DNA from: Aureispira sp. CCB-E
GTDB taxonomy: Bacteria; Bacteroidota; Bacteroidia; Chitinophagales; Saprospiraceae
Assembly (NCBI RefSeq): GCF_031326345.1
Contig: NZ_CP133671.1
Span: 1,984,001 to 2,048,000 of the forward strand
Direction: 5' to 3'
Length of the DNA: 64,000 bases
Each line of letters opens with the position of its first letter. Position 1 is the first letter of the stretch. Positions 55,837 to 64,000 of this stretch are shown here, one piece after another. The notes beneath the pieces are model-generated. The model saw only the letters and a list, made by a program, of their open reading frames with translations, searched no databases and was not told the DNA's origin. Both the position numbers and the translations under genes were made by a program.

Positions 55837-56409
55837 TTATTCGTCGTCATCTAAGGTAACATATTTCCAATCGATACCTTTTTCAATTTTGCGGAGTTGT
55901 TCTACGGTAATACCAAAGCTCTTAGCTAAGATTTTTTTCTTTGTTTTACCTTCTTTTAAGCGTCTTTTTAACAATCGAACACGATCAGGATTCATTTTGC
56001 AATGAGAAGGGCGTTTTCGATTTTCTGGTTTGTAAACACCGTTCTCGATTTGAAAATCCGTCATTTCTCGTTGTGTTAACCATTTCAAGTTTTCGTAATG
56101 ATTGTTGAGATTATCACGGTCCAAGTGAACAACAAATTTAGCTTCTTCGCTTTTTCGCACACAAAATTCTTGAGCGACTAATTTGTGAATGTAAAAACCT
56201 TGCCTAAGATTATCTTGGAGTTTCATATTTACTTGGCGATAGCCTTGTATGGTAATTGACCCTTTCAGCAAGGTTTCTTTTTCTGTTAATTTATCAACGC
56301 TTTTGATGCGCCCATAATCAGAAAAATAGTAATCTTTTTGCTTTGTAGGAGCTTTGCATTGGATTTTAACCCAACGCTCGTTCCAAAAGCTTTTAACTTC
56401 TGTTCCCAT
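55837..56409 (-). CDS. NUMOD4/HNH homing-endonuclease-like protein with C-terminal HTH
   Basis: The 190-aa product has a NUMOD4-like N-terminus (WVKIQ.. YYFSDYGRIKSVD), an HNH-type centre (FYIHKLVAQEFCVRK then FVVHLDRDNLNNHYENLKWLT, with His-Asn-His/Asn residues of the endonuclease class) and a C-terminal helix-turn-helix (KKKILAKSFGITVEQLRKIE). This domain mix is typical of standalone homing endonucleases and related proteins of phages and bacteria. No intron or intein is seen around it. Whether it cuts DNA is not clear since the HNH metal-binding set is short. Confidence 0.7.
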   Translation of the reverse strand: MGTEVKSFWNERWVKIQCKAPTKQKDYYFSDYGRIKSVDKLTEKETLLKGSITIQGYRQVNMKLQDNLRQGFYIHKLVAQEFCVRKSEEAKFVVHLDRDNLNNHYENLKWLTQREMTDFQIENGVYKPENRKRPSHCKMNPDRVRLLKRRLKEGKTKKKILAKSFGITVEQLRKIEKGIDWKYVTLDDDE

Positions 56410-56630
56410 TTAATATTAGTATGTTATCATAGCAAAGTCCTTTTGTGGTAGGGAATTAAATTGGATGTGTGTATAATTAAAAAAAGGACTCTAAATAGTA
56501 TTTATCTATGTGCAATATACAAATACTATTGAAGTTTTACTATTTTTAAATAAGGTTTTAAAGCGATCTATATAAGTAGTTTTTTTTCTTATCTATTGCG
56601 ACAAGCTGATTTATACCTGATAAAATGCCC

Positions 56631-58094
56631 TTAATTGGCTTTCCAAAAATAAGGTGTGAAGATGACTAGAATCGTAAATAATTCTAAGCGACCTAATAAC
56701 ATTAAGAACGTCAAAAAGCATTTTCCAGAAGCAGGAACCGCCGCAAAATTATCTACAGGGCTTAAATCAGCCAAAGCTGGTCCTACGTTTCCTAAGGATG
56801 TCGCTACCGAACTAATGGCAGACAACAAAGGACGGTCAAAATCATTCAAAATGATCACCATTACTAAGGAACCAAAGAAGAACAACATCAAGTAAAGCAA
56901 TAAAAACACCAAGATATGTGTCATCACGGTAGAGGGGACAATTCGACCATCTATTTTGGTTCTAATAATGGCGTTAGGATGGAGTAAGCGTTTGAATTCT
57001 AAAAAAGAATTCTTAAAAAACACTAGGTGTCGAATTAGTTTTATTCCGCCACTAGTAGATCCTGCGCAAGCACCAACAAACAACAAAAAGAAAAACAATA
57101 AACTGAGTCCTGGTGTCCAAGAGGTATAATCTGCAGAGGCAAAACCTGTTGTTGTTATGATAGAAACAATTTGGAAAGTAGCATCTCGAAACGATTGCTC
57201 AAAGCTATAGTTGGTGGAGCAATAAATAGTAGACGTTACTCCAACAATAAGAATAGAAACTAAAATAATATAGGTCTTGAATTCATCGCTTCCCCAAACC
57301 TTTTTGAACTTTCCAACCAAGCCATAATACAGAACCGTATAATTGATTCCTGCGAGGAACATAAAAATTAGAATAGTATACTGTATGGCAGGACTCGTAA
57401 AGTGCGCTACGCTAGCATTTTTGGTAGAAAAACCTCCTGTTGCCATTGTTGTCAGCGCATGATTGATAGCATCAAAGAAGGTCATGCCCAAAGCCCATAA
57501 GATAAAAGTAAGTAGTGTTGTTAAGCCTGCGTAGATATACCACAGGCGTTTGGCAATTTCTTTGATCCGAGGGTGTATTTTTTCTAAGGAACTACCTGGG
57601 GCTTCTGCTACAAATAACTCGACGCCACCAATGCCTAATAGAGGAAAAATAGCGACCATCAAGACAATAATTCCCATACCGCCAATCCATTGGGTTAAAC
57701 TCCGCCAAAATAGAATCCCATAAGGAACCGCTTCAATATCGTTCAGAACAGAGGCTCCCGTTGTGGTGAGCCCAGAAACACTCTCAAAAAAAGCATCGCT
57801 AAAGGTATTAAATACACCACTAAACAAGTAAGGGAACATACTGAATAAGGACATACAGAGCCATCCTATCACAACAATTAAATATCCTTCTCGTTTGCCA
57901 ACATTTTCTTTTGTTTTGAATTTATACAACCAAGACAAACCGCCAACGACAATGGTCAGTCCTGCTGCACTCAATATGGCTAGAGCATCCCCACTAGCAA
58001 AATACCAAGAAAAGGGGAGCGCTGTTAGCATAAAACAGCCTAAGCTGATTAATAAAACACCAACTACATTTGAAATTGTACCGAAATCAATCAT
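56631..58094 (-). CDS. trkH: Trk potassium uptake system membrane subunit TrkH
   Basis: The 487-aa membrane protein carries the four P-loop selectivity-filter segments of the TrkH/KtrB family: SVSGLTTTGASVLND, TTMATGGFSTKNAS, IVSIITTTGFASADY and AISSVATSLGNVGPA. It has about ten hydrophobic helices, including WRSLTQWIGGMGIIVLMVA, and the SGGIKLIRH segment. It imports K+ through a central pore, gated by the TrkA ring. Its ATG overlaps the trkA stop (TAATG), so it is translated from the same message. Confidence 0.96.
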   Translation of the reverse strand: MIDFGTISNVVGVLLISLGCFMLTALPFSWYFASGDALAILSAAGLTIVVGGLSWLYKFKTKENVGKREGYLIVVIGWLCMSLFSMFPYLFSGVFNTFSDAFFESVSGLTTTGASVLNDIEAVPYGILFWRSLTQWIGGMGIIVLMVAIFPLLGIGGVELFVAEAPGSSLEKIHPRIKEIAKRLWYIYAGLTTLLTFILWALGMTFFDAINHALTTMATGGFSTKNASVAHFTSPAIQYTILIFMFLAGINYTVLYYGLVGKFKKVWGSDEFKTYIILVSILIVGVTSTIYCSTNYSFEQSFRDATFQIVSIITTTGFASADYTSWTPGLSLLFFFLLFVGACAGSTSGGIKLIRHLVFFKNSFLEFKRLLHPNAIIRTKIDGRIVPSTVMTHILVFLLLYLMLFFFGSLVMVIILNDFDRPLLSAISSVATSLGNVGPALADLSPVDNFAAVPASGKCFLTFLMLLGRLELFTILVIFTPYFWKAN

Positions 58095-59434
58095 TACTTA
58101 AATAATTCTTCTACTTGATGAATAGCTTCTGGTTGTGCAAAAACAATTACTTTATCATTAATCTGAAACATAAAATCTCCGTCAGGAATATGACTTTCAT
58201 TGCCTCGAACAACTCCTGCAATAATTGACTTTTGAGGCAGGTGCAAATCTTTGATAGGGTGTTTTAACAGTCGATTCTTTTTGTGCACCTCAAATTCTAT
58301 AATTTCAGCATTAACACCATTCAAGCTGATGATTTCCTTGATTTTTCCTTTTCGTATGAATCGGAATATTTTGTTGGCAGCAATAAGTTTTTTATTAATA
58401 ATGGTATCTACCCCAATGTTTTTGGAAATGTGAGTATAGTTCACATCTTCTACTAGAGCAATTGTTTTATAAATGCCTAATTCTTCTGCCATTAAGCTTG
58501 TAATAATATTTGTCTCTGAGTTTGGTGTCAAAGCAACAAAAGCATCCATTCTAGCAAGCCCTTCTTCTTTCAGAACGTCAATATTGCTAGCATCTGCATG
58601 AATAACCAAGGTGTGGTGCAATTTCTCTACAAAACGTTTTCCTATTTCTTTGTCAGGAACAATAACAGATACCTCATATTGATTTTCAAGCAATCGTGCG
58701 GTTTGCAAAGCCAAAGGGGTTCCTCCGATGATCATAACCCGTTTAATCGGTTTTAGTTGCTTACCAGCAAAATTAAGAGCTTTGTCTATATTTTTGTGTT
58801 CTGCCGCAATGTACAAATGATCTCCTTTTTCTAGAATCGTACTACCATGAGGAATAATAGTTTGGTAACCTCTTAAGATAGAAACCCCTCTAAAATTGAA
58901 ATCAGAATTGGCTTGGTCTATTTCGTATATGGTCTTGTTAATCAATGGACAGGTATTGTCTAAGGTAAACCCAACAACAGAAATTTTACCATTCTCAAAG
59001 TCAAATACATCCGTACAAGAACCTTGATTTAGCAAGCGTTCAACCTCTTGAGCGGCGAGTAGTTGCGGAGAAATAAGCGAATCAATACCTAGAGATTGAA
59101 AGCTTTCCAATTGAGCAGCTTCAAAATATTCAGGATTATTGACACGAGCAATAGTTTTTTGCGCTCCTGCTTGTTTGGCCAAAATGGCCAATAATAAGTT
59201 GGTTGATTCAGAGGTAGTAACCGCAATAAAAAGATTGGCTGTGCTTGCTTGAGCTTCTTTTAAGACACTCGTAGAGGTAGCATCTCCTTTTAGGGTCATT
59301 ACATCTAGGTGAGTAGCAGCATGTTCTAATACTCTACTGTTATAATCAATTAGAGTAATATCTTGGTTTTCTTTAGATAACAACTCCGCTAGGTGAAATC
59401 CAACTGCACCTGCACCTGCAATAATAATTTTCAT
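58094..59434 (-). CDS. trkA: Trk potassium uptake regulatory subunit TrkA
   Basis: The 446-aa cytoplasmic protein has two RCK units. The first opens with KIIIAGAGAVGFHLAELLS (nucleotide-binding GxGxxG) and ITLIDYN; the second with RVMIIGGTPLALQTARLLE, each followed by a TrkA-C domain (the second with PQKSIIAGVVRG). The ATG at 59434 is chosen because it starts right before the Rossmann strand; an open frame extends 25 residues upstream without a domain. It forms the gating ring on TrkH and responds to NAD(H) or ATP/ADP. It is first in the two-gene operon. Confidence 0.95.
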   Translation of the reverse strand: MKIIIAGAGAVGFHLAELLSKENQDITLIDYNSRVLEHAATHLDVMTLKGDATSTSVLKEAQASTANLFIAVTTSESTNLLLAILAKQAGAQKTIARVNNPEYFEAAQLESFQSLGIDSLISPQLLAAQEVERLLNQGSCTDVFDFENGKISVVGFTLDNTCPLINKTIYEIDQANSDFNFRGVSILRGYQTIIPHGSTILEKGDHLYIAAEHKNIDKALNFAGKQLKPIKRVMIIGGTPLALQTARLLENQYEVSVIVPDKEIGKRFVEKLHHTLVIHADASNIDVLKEEGLARMDAFVALTPNSETNIITSLMAEELGIYKTIALVEDVNYTHISKNIGVDTIINKKLIAANKIFRFIRKGKIKEIISLNGVNAEIIEFEVHKKNRLLKHPIKDLHLPQKSIIAGVVRGNESHIPDGDFMFQINDKVIVFAQPEAIHQVEELFK

Positions 59435-60055
59435 ATTTGATGATAAAAATTCAACAGTATTTGAATTCAAATACTTTGATCTTGTACAAAAACCTTTGAC
59501 AAAAATCAAGGATTTAGGTACTTAAAAATATTTTAGAGCTACAAAAGTCGATAAAAAAATATGAAATACATATTCTATCCTATCGTTTTAGCAAAAAATA
59601 AAACAATTATATTGGATTATTGTTGAAATGAAAAAGTTTAAAGTGTTGATTAACAGTGTTAAGTGTTTTTATCTTTTTTATTAAATTCGTTGCTATTAAA
59701 GTGGAAAAAGAAGTAGAAAGTTTATTTTTTTGACTTTTTTATTTACCTTAATAAATAGTGATTGTCATTGATAACCTTAGAGTTATTTAAAGTAACATTT
59801 TTAACTTATTATCAACTCATTTCTGATAATCATTGACAGTGATCCCCAAACGCCAAACTCATGTCTGTGATTTTTAGATTCTTGCTGCTTGTTTTTACGA
59901 TTATACGAAATAAAAATATTTGTATAATGTCCCTTGATCGTCTTAAAAAGCAAGAGAGTAAGGTTTTATAAGTTAGGATAAAAAGAAGTTCATAAACCCT
60001 CCAATTGAAACATCAAAAATAAAAGCCATACTATACTATTTAGACGTTATCAATT
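59435..60055. other. Long intergenic region between divergent trkA and FISUMP gene
   Basis: This 621-base AT-rich stretch has no gene. Two related sites, TGTCATTGAT at about 59763 and ATCATTGACA at about 59828, form a spaced inverted repeat that could bind a dimeric regulator. No convincing TAnnTTTG box is visible for either gene. Confidence 0.4.
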
Positions 60056-60736
60056 ATGAAGAACACTAATAAAATCTTATTATTATTAATCCTTATACCC
60101 CTGTTTTTAGTAAGCTGTCAAGAGAATGATACCATTGATGCTTATTTTTATGAAGGGGTTAATTACAATAAGTTGAATGGTCTAAATGCCGAATCAACTT
60201 GGATGTACGATGTCAGAGACAATGAAGTGTATCCCATTGTAGAGTTAGGTGGAAAGTATTGGATGGGGGAAAATTTACGCTATGATATCGAATCGACTCA
60301 ATTGAATCCCAACAACCCCAGTAAAGAATATGGGCGTTTGTATGATTGGAACACTGCAAAAACAGCTTGTCCCAAAGGATGGCATTTGTCTAGTGATTCT
60401 GACTGGAAAGCCTTGGAAGAGGCAATGGGAATGGATCCTTCTGATCTTTCTGTTTTAGGCGCAAGAACTTTGTTAAAATTATCGGGATTAAAATCTCAAA
60501 CGGGCTGGAAAAATGGAGATAATGGGTCTAATACGGCCTCATTTTCTATCTTTCCTTCTGGTCGTTACGAATCCAATGCTTTTCAAAATTTAGGAGATCA
60601 TGCGTTTTTCTGGACATCGACCCTAAATTCGACTACAGAAGCAATTAGTCGGTATCTTTTTCATCGTTCCGATCAAATTAATCGAGCACACATTAATAAA
60701 ACCATTCACCAATCCTGTCGTTGTGTTTTAAATTAA
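60056..60736 (+). CDS. FISUMP-domain lipoprotein
   Basis: The 226-aa product has a lipoprotein signal (ILLLLILIPLFLVSCQ, lipid Cys at about residue 21). The mature part is a FISUMP domain (Fibrobacter succinogenes major paralogous domain): VYPIVELGGKYWMGENLRYD, GRLYDWNTAKTACPKGWHLS, DSDWKALEEAMG, SIFPSGRYES and AFFWTSTLNS with a final SCRCVLN. These proteins are surface or periplasmic in Bacteroidota and Fibrobacteres; their function is unknown, perhaps related to C-type lectin-like folds. The gene stands alone. Confidence 0.88.
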   Translation: MKNTNKILLLLILIPLFLVSCQENDTIDAYFYEGVNYNKLNGLNAESTWMYDVRDNEVYPIVELGGKYWMGENLRYDIESTQLNPNNPSKEYGRLYDWNTAKTACPKGWHLSSDSDWKALEEAMGMDPSDLSVLGARTLLKLSGLKSQTGWKNGDNGSNTASFSIFPSGRYESNAFQNLGDHAFFWTSTLNSTTEAISRYLFHRSDQINRAHINKTIHQSCRCVLN

Positions 60737-60772
60737 GGTTTTGTATGGGGAATGAATGGCTAGAAGCACATG

Positions 60773-61474
60773 TTACAAGTTTTTTTGCAATGTATCAAAT
60801 TCTTGTTTTGTCAAGTCGCGCCATAATCCAGGCTTTAAATTGCCCAAATGAATATTCATGATGCGAACTCGTTTTAGAGTAATAACCTTGTATCCTAAAT
60901 ATTCGCACATTCTCCTAATTTGACGATTTAAACCTTGCGTAAGCACAATAGAGAATGTTTTTTTTCCTTTTTTGGTAACCGTACATTTTTTCGTGGTGGT
61001 ATTCAAAATAGGAATACCATTGCTCATTTTTTCTATAAAATCACTTGTAATCAAACGATTGGTGGTAACGATGTATTCTTTTTCATGGTTATTCTCTTCA
61101 CGTAGAATTTTATTAACAATATCGCCATCATTTGTCAATAAAATTAAACCAGAAGAGGGTTTGTCTAAGCGCCCAATAGGGAAGATGCGGAGCGGATGGT
61201 TAACAAAATCAATGATATTATCTTTGTCCTTTAAATCAGTAGTACACGTAATGCCAGGCGGTTTATTCAACGCAATATAAACCAACTTGGGTTTGCTCTT
61301 TAGTGCTTTGTTGTCAATACTCACAGAGTCACCTTCGTATACTCGATTTCCTTTTTGGGCTACTTGACCATTTATTTTTACACGTCCTGCCTCAATCCAT
61401 TTGTCGGCTTCACGTCGAGAGCAAATTCCCGTACTACTAATATATTTGTTTAAACTTATAGATTGATCAGACAT
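60773..61474 (-). CDS. rluF: 23S rRNA pseudouridine synthase, RluF type
   Basis: The 233-aa enzyme has an S4 RNA-binding domain (LNKYISSTGICSRREADKWI through KINGQ and VYEGDSVSI) and the RsuA/RluB/E/F catalytic domain. The catalytic Asp is in FPIGRLDKPSSGLILLTNDG. The end reads LTQGLNRQIRRMCEYLGYKV. The pattern of S4 followed by LNKPPGITCTT and the 230-aa length suggests RluF, which modifies 23S rRNA near position 2604. RluB or RluE cannot be fully excluded. It converges with the FISUMP gene. Confidence 0.88.
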   Translation of the reverse strand: MSDQSISLNKYISSTGICSRREADKWIEAGRVKINGQVAQKGNRVYEGDSVSIDNKALKSKPKLVYIALNKPPGITCTTDLKDKDNIIDFVNHPLRIFPIGRLDKPSSGLILLTNDGDIVNKILREENNHEKEYIVTTNRLITSDFIEKMSNGIPILNTTTKKCTVTKKGKKTFSIVLTQGLNRQIRRMCEYLGYKVITLKRVRIMNIHLGNLKPGLWRDLTKQEFDTLQKNL

Positions 61475-61624
61475 TGTTATAAAGATTAAATCAGTTATTC
61501 TCGGTTTGTAAAAAAGTTTAATATGAGAGCTGAAAATGCTATTTTTTTGTTCTTTTCATTGATAAAAGAACCAAAATCTAGGGTTTATATTCCAATTTGC
61601 ATGACATTTACTGACTAATTTTCT

Positions 61625-61684
61625 ATTTTTTATAATGCCAGAGGTCCTTCGGATTGCTTCCCTTCGGTCGCAACTATAAAAAAT
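61625..61684. repeat. 60-bp element bounded by a perfect 10-bp inverted repeat
   Basis: ATTTTTTATA at 61625-61634 recurs inverted as TATAAAAAAT at 61675-61684. Between them is a GC-richer stretch with two CCTTCGG copies. It looks like a REP or MITE-like remnant, or a terminator with a large loop. No copy is found elsewhere in the window. Confidence 0.4.
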
Positions 61685-61957
61685 CACGAAAACTTAGCCA
61701 GATGTCATAACAAATTTCCATAATACCCAACAAGTAAAGTAAATGTAAATCAATGATAGTTAACCTATTATCAGTTCTGTTGCAGAAAATATATTAAAAA
61801 ATAAAGAAACCGAGAATTGTTGAGATTAAATAAAAGATAAGTAAGCGGTAAAGATACCAAAATTTGAATAAAATTATTGAGAACAACGACCAATGATTGG
61901 TAGGTAATGTAGTTCTAAAGTAATATCCGAGAGAGGAGTGGTGGTGGCTTTAAGAAT

Positions 61958-61991
61958 AAAAAAGCCTATCAAGTGCTTGATAGGCTTTTTT
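61958..61991. terminator. Intrinsic terminator of the cold-shock gene
   Basis: The perfect 15-bp stem AAAAAAGCCTATCAA/TTGATAGGCTTTTTT has a 4-base loop (GTGC). On the minus strand it ends in a T-run, 28 bases after the csp stop. Confidence 0.85.
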
Positions 61992-62018
61992 GACAATTTT
62001 ATGTTAGGCAGTAACAAC

Positions 62019-62210
62019 CTAAGCTACTCGTACATTTACAGCATTAGGACCTTTGCGACCATCCTCGATATCATAGCTAACTTTGTCACCTTGTGCTATC
62101 TCGTCAATTAATCCATTTGCATGGACAAATACATCTCTACCTCCGTCGTCAGGAGTAATGAATCCATATCCTTTAGAATCATTGAAGAATTTTACTGTTC
62201 CGTTGTTCAT
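62019..62210 (-). CDS. cspA: Cold-shock protein, CspA family
   Basis: The 63-aa protein is a single cold-shock domain with both nucleic-acid-binding motifs: RNP1 KGYGFI and RNP2 DVFVHA. It begins NGTVKFFNDS and ends AVNVRVA, the typical length for CspA proteins. It binds single-stranded RNA as a chaperone in the cytoplasm. The upstream promoter box at 62362 implies a ~150-base leader, as in cold-shock mRNAs. The next gene upstream is a RhlE helicase, another cold-shock factor. Confidence 0.93.
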   Translation of the reverse strand: MNNGTVKFFNDSKGYGFITPDDGGRDVFVHANGLIDEIAQGDKVSYDIEDGRKGPNAVNVRVA

Positions 62211-62361
62211 TAGTAATAAAAATTTTAAATAAAAAGAGATTAGATTGGTTTAAAATTGTATTCTGATGCACTAACAATTAGTTTTCTACGCAAATGAGTA
62301 ACATCGGTAATACAAGCCAACTATTGATGCGGATAGAATCCATTTTTAAAATGTTCCATTA

Positions 62362-62369
62362 CAAATATA
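62362..62369 (-). promoter_or_regulatory. Bacteroidota -7 promoter box of the cold-shock gene
   Basis: On the minus strand it reads TATATTTG (TAnnTTTG consensus). It would give a 5' leader of about 145 bases before the csp ATG. The 271-base gap after rhlE is otherwise AT-rich without a gene. Confidence 0.5.
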
Positions 62370-62481
62370 ATAGTATATTCAGTAAAATATAATTTTGCTT
62401 AACTTTTTTACGCTTAGCTAAGGCAAAAGGGTACTGAGTATAAAATAATAAGGACAGTTTACACCAATAACAAACCGTAGT

Positions 62482-63777
62482 TTAACCTTTTTTTCTGCTA
62501 GGAGATGAACGATGTTTTTTGTAGTTATTTCTTTTTTTGTGTTTAAAGTTCTTATTAGATCCAGAACGTTTGTTTCGATTGGATCGAGCACCTTGAGGTT
62601 TGTGTGTTTTTTTAGGACTAGCATCCGTGACCACTTCTACATAAGGGTGCTCTTCAATAACGTTAATATCTTGCTTAATTAATTTTTCAATATCTCTTAA
62701 ATACGTGCGTTCGTCCTTATCACAAAAAGAGAGCGCAATACCACTAGCACTAGCGCGCCCTGTCCGACCAATTCTATGCACATAAGTTTCCGACACATTA
62801 GGCAAATCGTAATTAATGACCAAAGACAACTCATCTACATCAATACCACGGGCAGCGATATCGGTTGCCACCAAAACATCGATTTTACCACTTTTGAACT
62901 CTTTGAGTGTTCGTTGTCTTGCCCCTTGCGACTTATTGCCGTGAATGGCTGCTGATTTAATATCCGATTTTTTGAGCCAGCGAACAATTTTGTCTGCTCC
63001 AAACTTAGTTCTAGAAAACACCAAAACCGATTGAGCGGGTTCTGATTGAAGTAGATGAAGTAGCAATTTTCGTTTGTCAGATTTACTAACAAAATAAACC
63101 GCCTGTTCTACTCGTTCTGCTGTGGCTTGCTCAGGTTTGATGGTAACACTGTCGTAATCTCCAAGTATTTTTTGAGAGAGATTGACAATGGCAGGAGGCA
63201 TGGTTGCGGAGAAGAAAAGAGATTGACGTTTTTCAGGGATTTTGGCAATAATTTTTCGAATATCGTGTATAAACCCCATATCTAGCATATGATCTGCTTC
63301 ATCAAGAACAAAATACTCAATGTGCTTTAGGCTAATAAACCCCTGTTGCATCAAATCCAAAAGACGTCCAGGTGTTGCGACTAAAACATCAACCCCTTTT
63401 TTTAAAGCCTGTGTTTGATTGCCTTGCTTTACACCACCAAAAATAACCGTATTCTTAATATGGGTGTAACGAGCATAAGCTGTAAAGTTCTCGCCAATTT
63501 GAATCGCCAATTCTCTGGTAGGAGTGACGATTAGTGCTTTTATTTTTCTAAATCCTTTTTTTCGAGGGGGATTTTGTTGATCAAGGTAGATGTTTTGCAA
63601 AACGGGAATTGAAAAAGCTGCTGTTTTTCCTGTCCCTGTTTGAGCACAGCCTAGCAAGTCCTTGCCTCGTAATAAAATAGGGATAGATTGAGCTTGAATT
63701 GGGGTTGGAGAAGTATAACCTTGGGCTTTTAGTGCTTTTAGTATGGGAGGAACTATTCTTAAATCTTCAAATGTCAT
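62482..63777 (-). CDS. rhlE: DEAD-box RNA helicase, RhlE type
   Basis: The product is 431 aa from ATG 63777, the start that precedes MTFEDLRIVPPILKAL; a longer open frame (to 63834) is not used because the Q-motif begins right after. Motifs in order: Q-motif GYTSPTPIQAQSIP, I AQTGTGKTAAF, Ia PTRELAIQI, II VLDEADHMLD, III SATMPP, V ATDIAARGIDVD, VI YVHRIGRTGRA. A Lys/Arg-rich tail (SGSNKNFKHKKRNNYKKHR) binds RNA. It unwinds RNA duplexes in ribosome assembly and mRNA turnover, mainly in cold. The csp gene follows on the same strand. Confidence 0.94.
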   Translation of the reverse strand: MTFEDLRIVPPILKALKAQGYTSPTPIQAQSIPILLRGKDLLGCAQTGTGKTAAFSIPVLQNIYLDQQNPPRKKGFRKIKALIVTPTRELAIQIGENFTAYARYTHIKNTVIFGGVKQGNQTQALKKGVDVLVATPGRLLDLMQQGFISLKHIEYFVLDEADHMLDMGFIHDIRKIIAKIPEKRQSLFFSATMPPAIVNLSQKILGDYDSVTIKPEQATAERVEQAVYFVSKSDKRKLLLHLLQSEPAQSVLVFSRTKFGADKIVRWLKKSDIKSAAIHGNKSQGARQRTLKEFKSGKIDVLVATDIAARGIDVDELSLVINYDLPNVSETYVHRIGRTGRASASGIALSFCDKDERTYLRDIEKLIKQDINVIEEHPYVEVVTDASPKKTHKPQGARSNRNKRSGSNKNFKHKKRNNYKKHRSSPSRKKG

Positions 63778-63880
63778 TCGTTGTATAAAGTTAGTGTATA
63801 GGTTTTCATAAAATACGCAAAAATTACTTGGCAATTGGTCGCCTTTGACCTAAACACACTTTGTCAAATCTTAGTATAAT

Positions 63881-63905
63881 GAACGTTGATTATCAGTAAA
63901 CGTTC
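63881..63905. promoter_or_regulatory. Inverted repeat upstream of rhlE
   Basis: GAACGTT and AACGTTC form a perfect 7-bp inverted repeat with an 11-base centre, about 105 bases upstream of the rhlE start. It could bind a dimeric regulator. Nothing else is recognised between 63778 and the window end. Confidence 0.35.
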
Positions 63906-64000
63906 ACTAAAAATCTTGTATAAAAAACAACGTCACTTAATCGTTGGTGTATCAGTGAGATTTAAGATTTAGTGGTTTTACGAAAAACCTAATAAAGCTA

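Larger units (their letters stand above)
61475..62018. other. Intergenic region upstream of rluF and downstream of the cold-shock gene
   Basis: No gene is seen in these 544 bases. It contains an inverted-repeat element (61625-61684) and the cold-shock gene terminator (61958-61991), listed separately. The rest is AT-rich. Confidence 0.5.

Noticed and set aside
1-64000. rRNA or tRNA genes
   Set aside because: I saw no conserved rRNA segments or cloverleaf-type sequences ending in CCA or with a TTCGA-like arm; absence is by eye, so a scan could still find one.

Overview
The window is an AT-rich chromosomal segment from a Bacteroidota bacterium. Support comes from promoter motifs of the TAnnTTTG type, SprB-like adhesin repeats, a FISUMP-domain lipoprotein, a DUF6686-type small protein and very large secreted RHS-type proteins. 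A marine Saprospirales/Aureispira-like member is my guess from the overall style only; no rRNA or tRNA is present to test it.

Region 1 (1-8235, minus strand) is housekeeping. It holds a 5-oxoprolinase operon (an NRAMP-fold transporter lacking the metal motif, then pxpA, pxpB and pxpC), a small lipoprotein with a tautomerase-family enzyme, and a lipase / short-chain dehydrogenase / acyl-CoA ligase set. Region 2 (8348-11082) holds two insertion sequences: a 1,422-bp IS with 9-bp target duplications, and an IS5-like element whose transposase is split by a -1 shift at an A9 run.

Region 3 (11245-30486) is a seven-gene plus-strand operon behind a clear Bacteroidota promoter. In order it encodes a SprB-like secreted protein, an OmpH/Skp-like periplasmic protein, a lipoprotein, a 2,415-aa SpvB/RHS-like exported protein, a small exported protein that may be LolA-like, a ~2,508-aa RHS protein ending in a GH-E/HNH-type nuclease tip, and a SUFU-family immunity protein.

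Region 4 (30507-50701) is the most unusual part. Directly after the first immunity gene lies a ~6.6-kb element (unit A). It has hairpin-rich imperfect inverted ends, a ParE-type toxin/antitoxin pair, an XRE repressor, a CHC2-Toprim-AAA primase/helicase and two tyrosine recombinases. It is followed by an orphan, promoterless RHS tip that restarts in the conserved RHS core, carries a different toxin and has its own presumed immunity gene. A second, nearly identical but decayed element (unit B) follows, then a truncated remnant that may be a third immunity gene, and what may be the left end of a third element. I infer a toxin-tip cassette array whose cassettes alternate with a replicative, recombinase-bearing element. 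Homologous recombination in the RHS core would switch the toxin. Unit B carries three ISs, one of them at its truncated edge, plus a nonsense mutation; a further IS abuts the putative third end.

Region 5 (50727-64000) returns to housekeeping: an acyl-CoA dehydrogenase, a TPR histidine kinase, a small possibly Spo0M-like protein, a membrane protein, a NUMOD4/HNH-like protein, trkA-trkH potassium uptake, a FISUMP lipoprotein, an RluF-type pseudouridine synthase, a cold-shock protein and a RhlE-type DEAD-box helicase.
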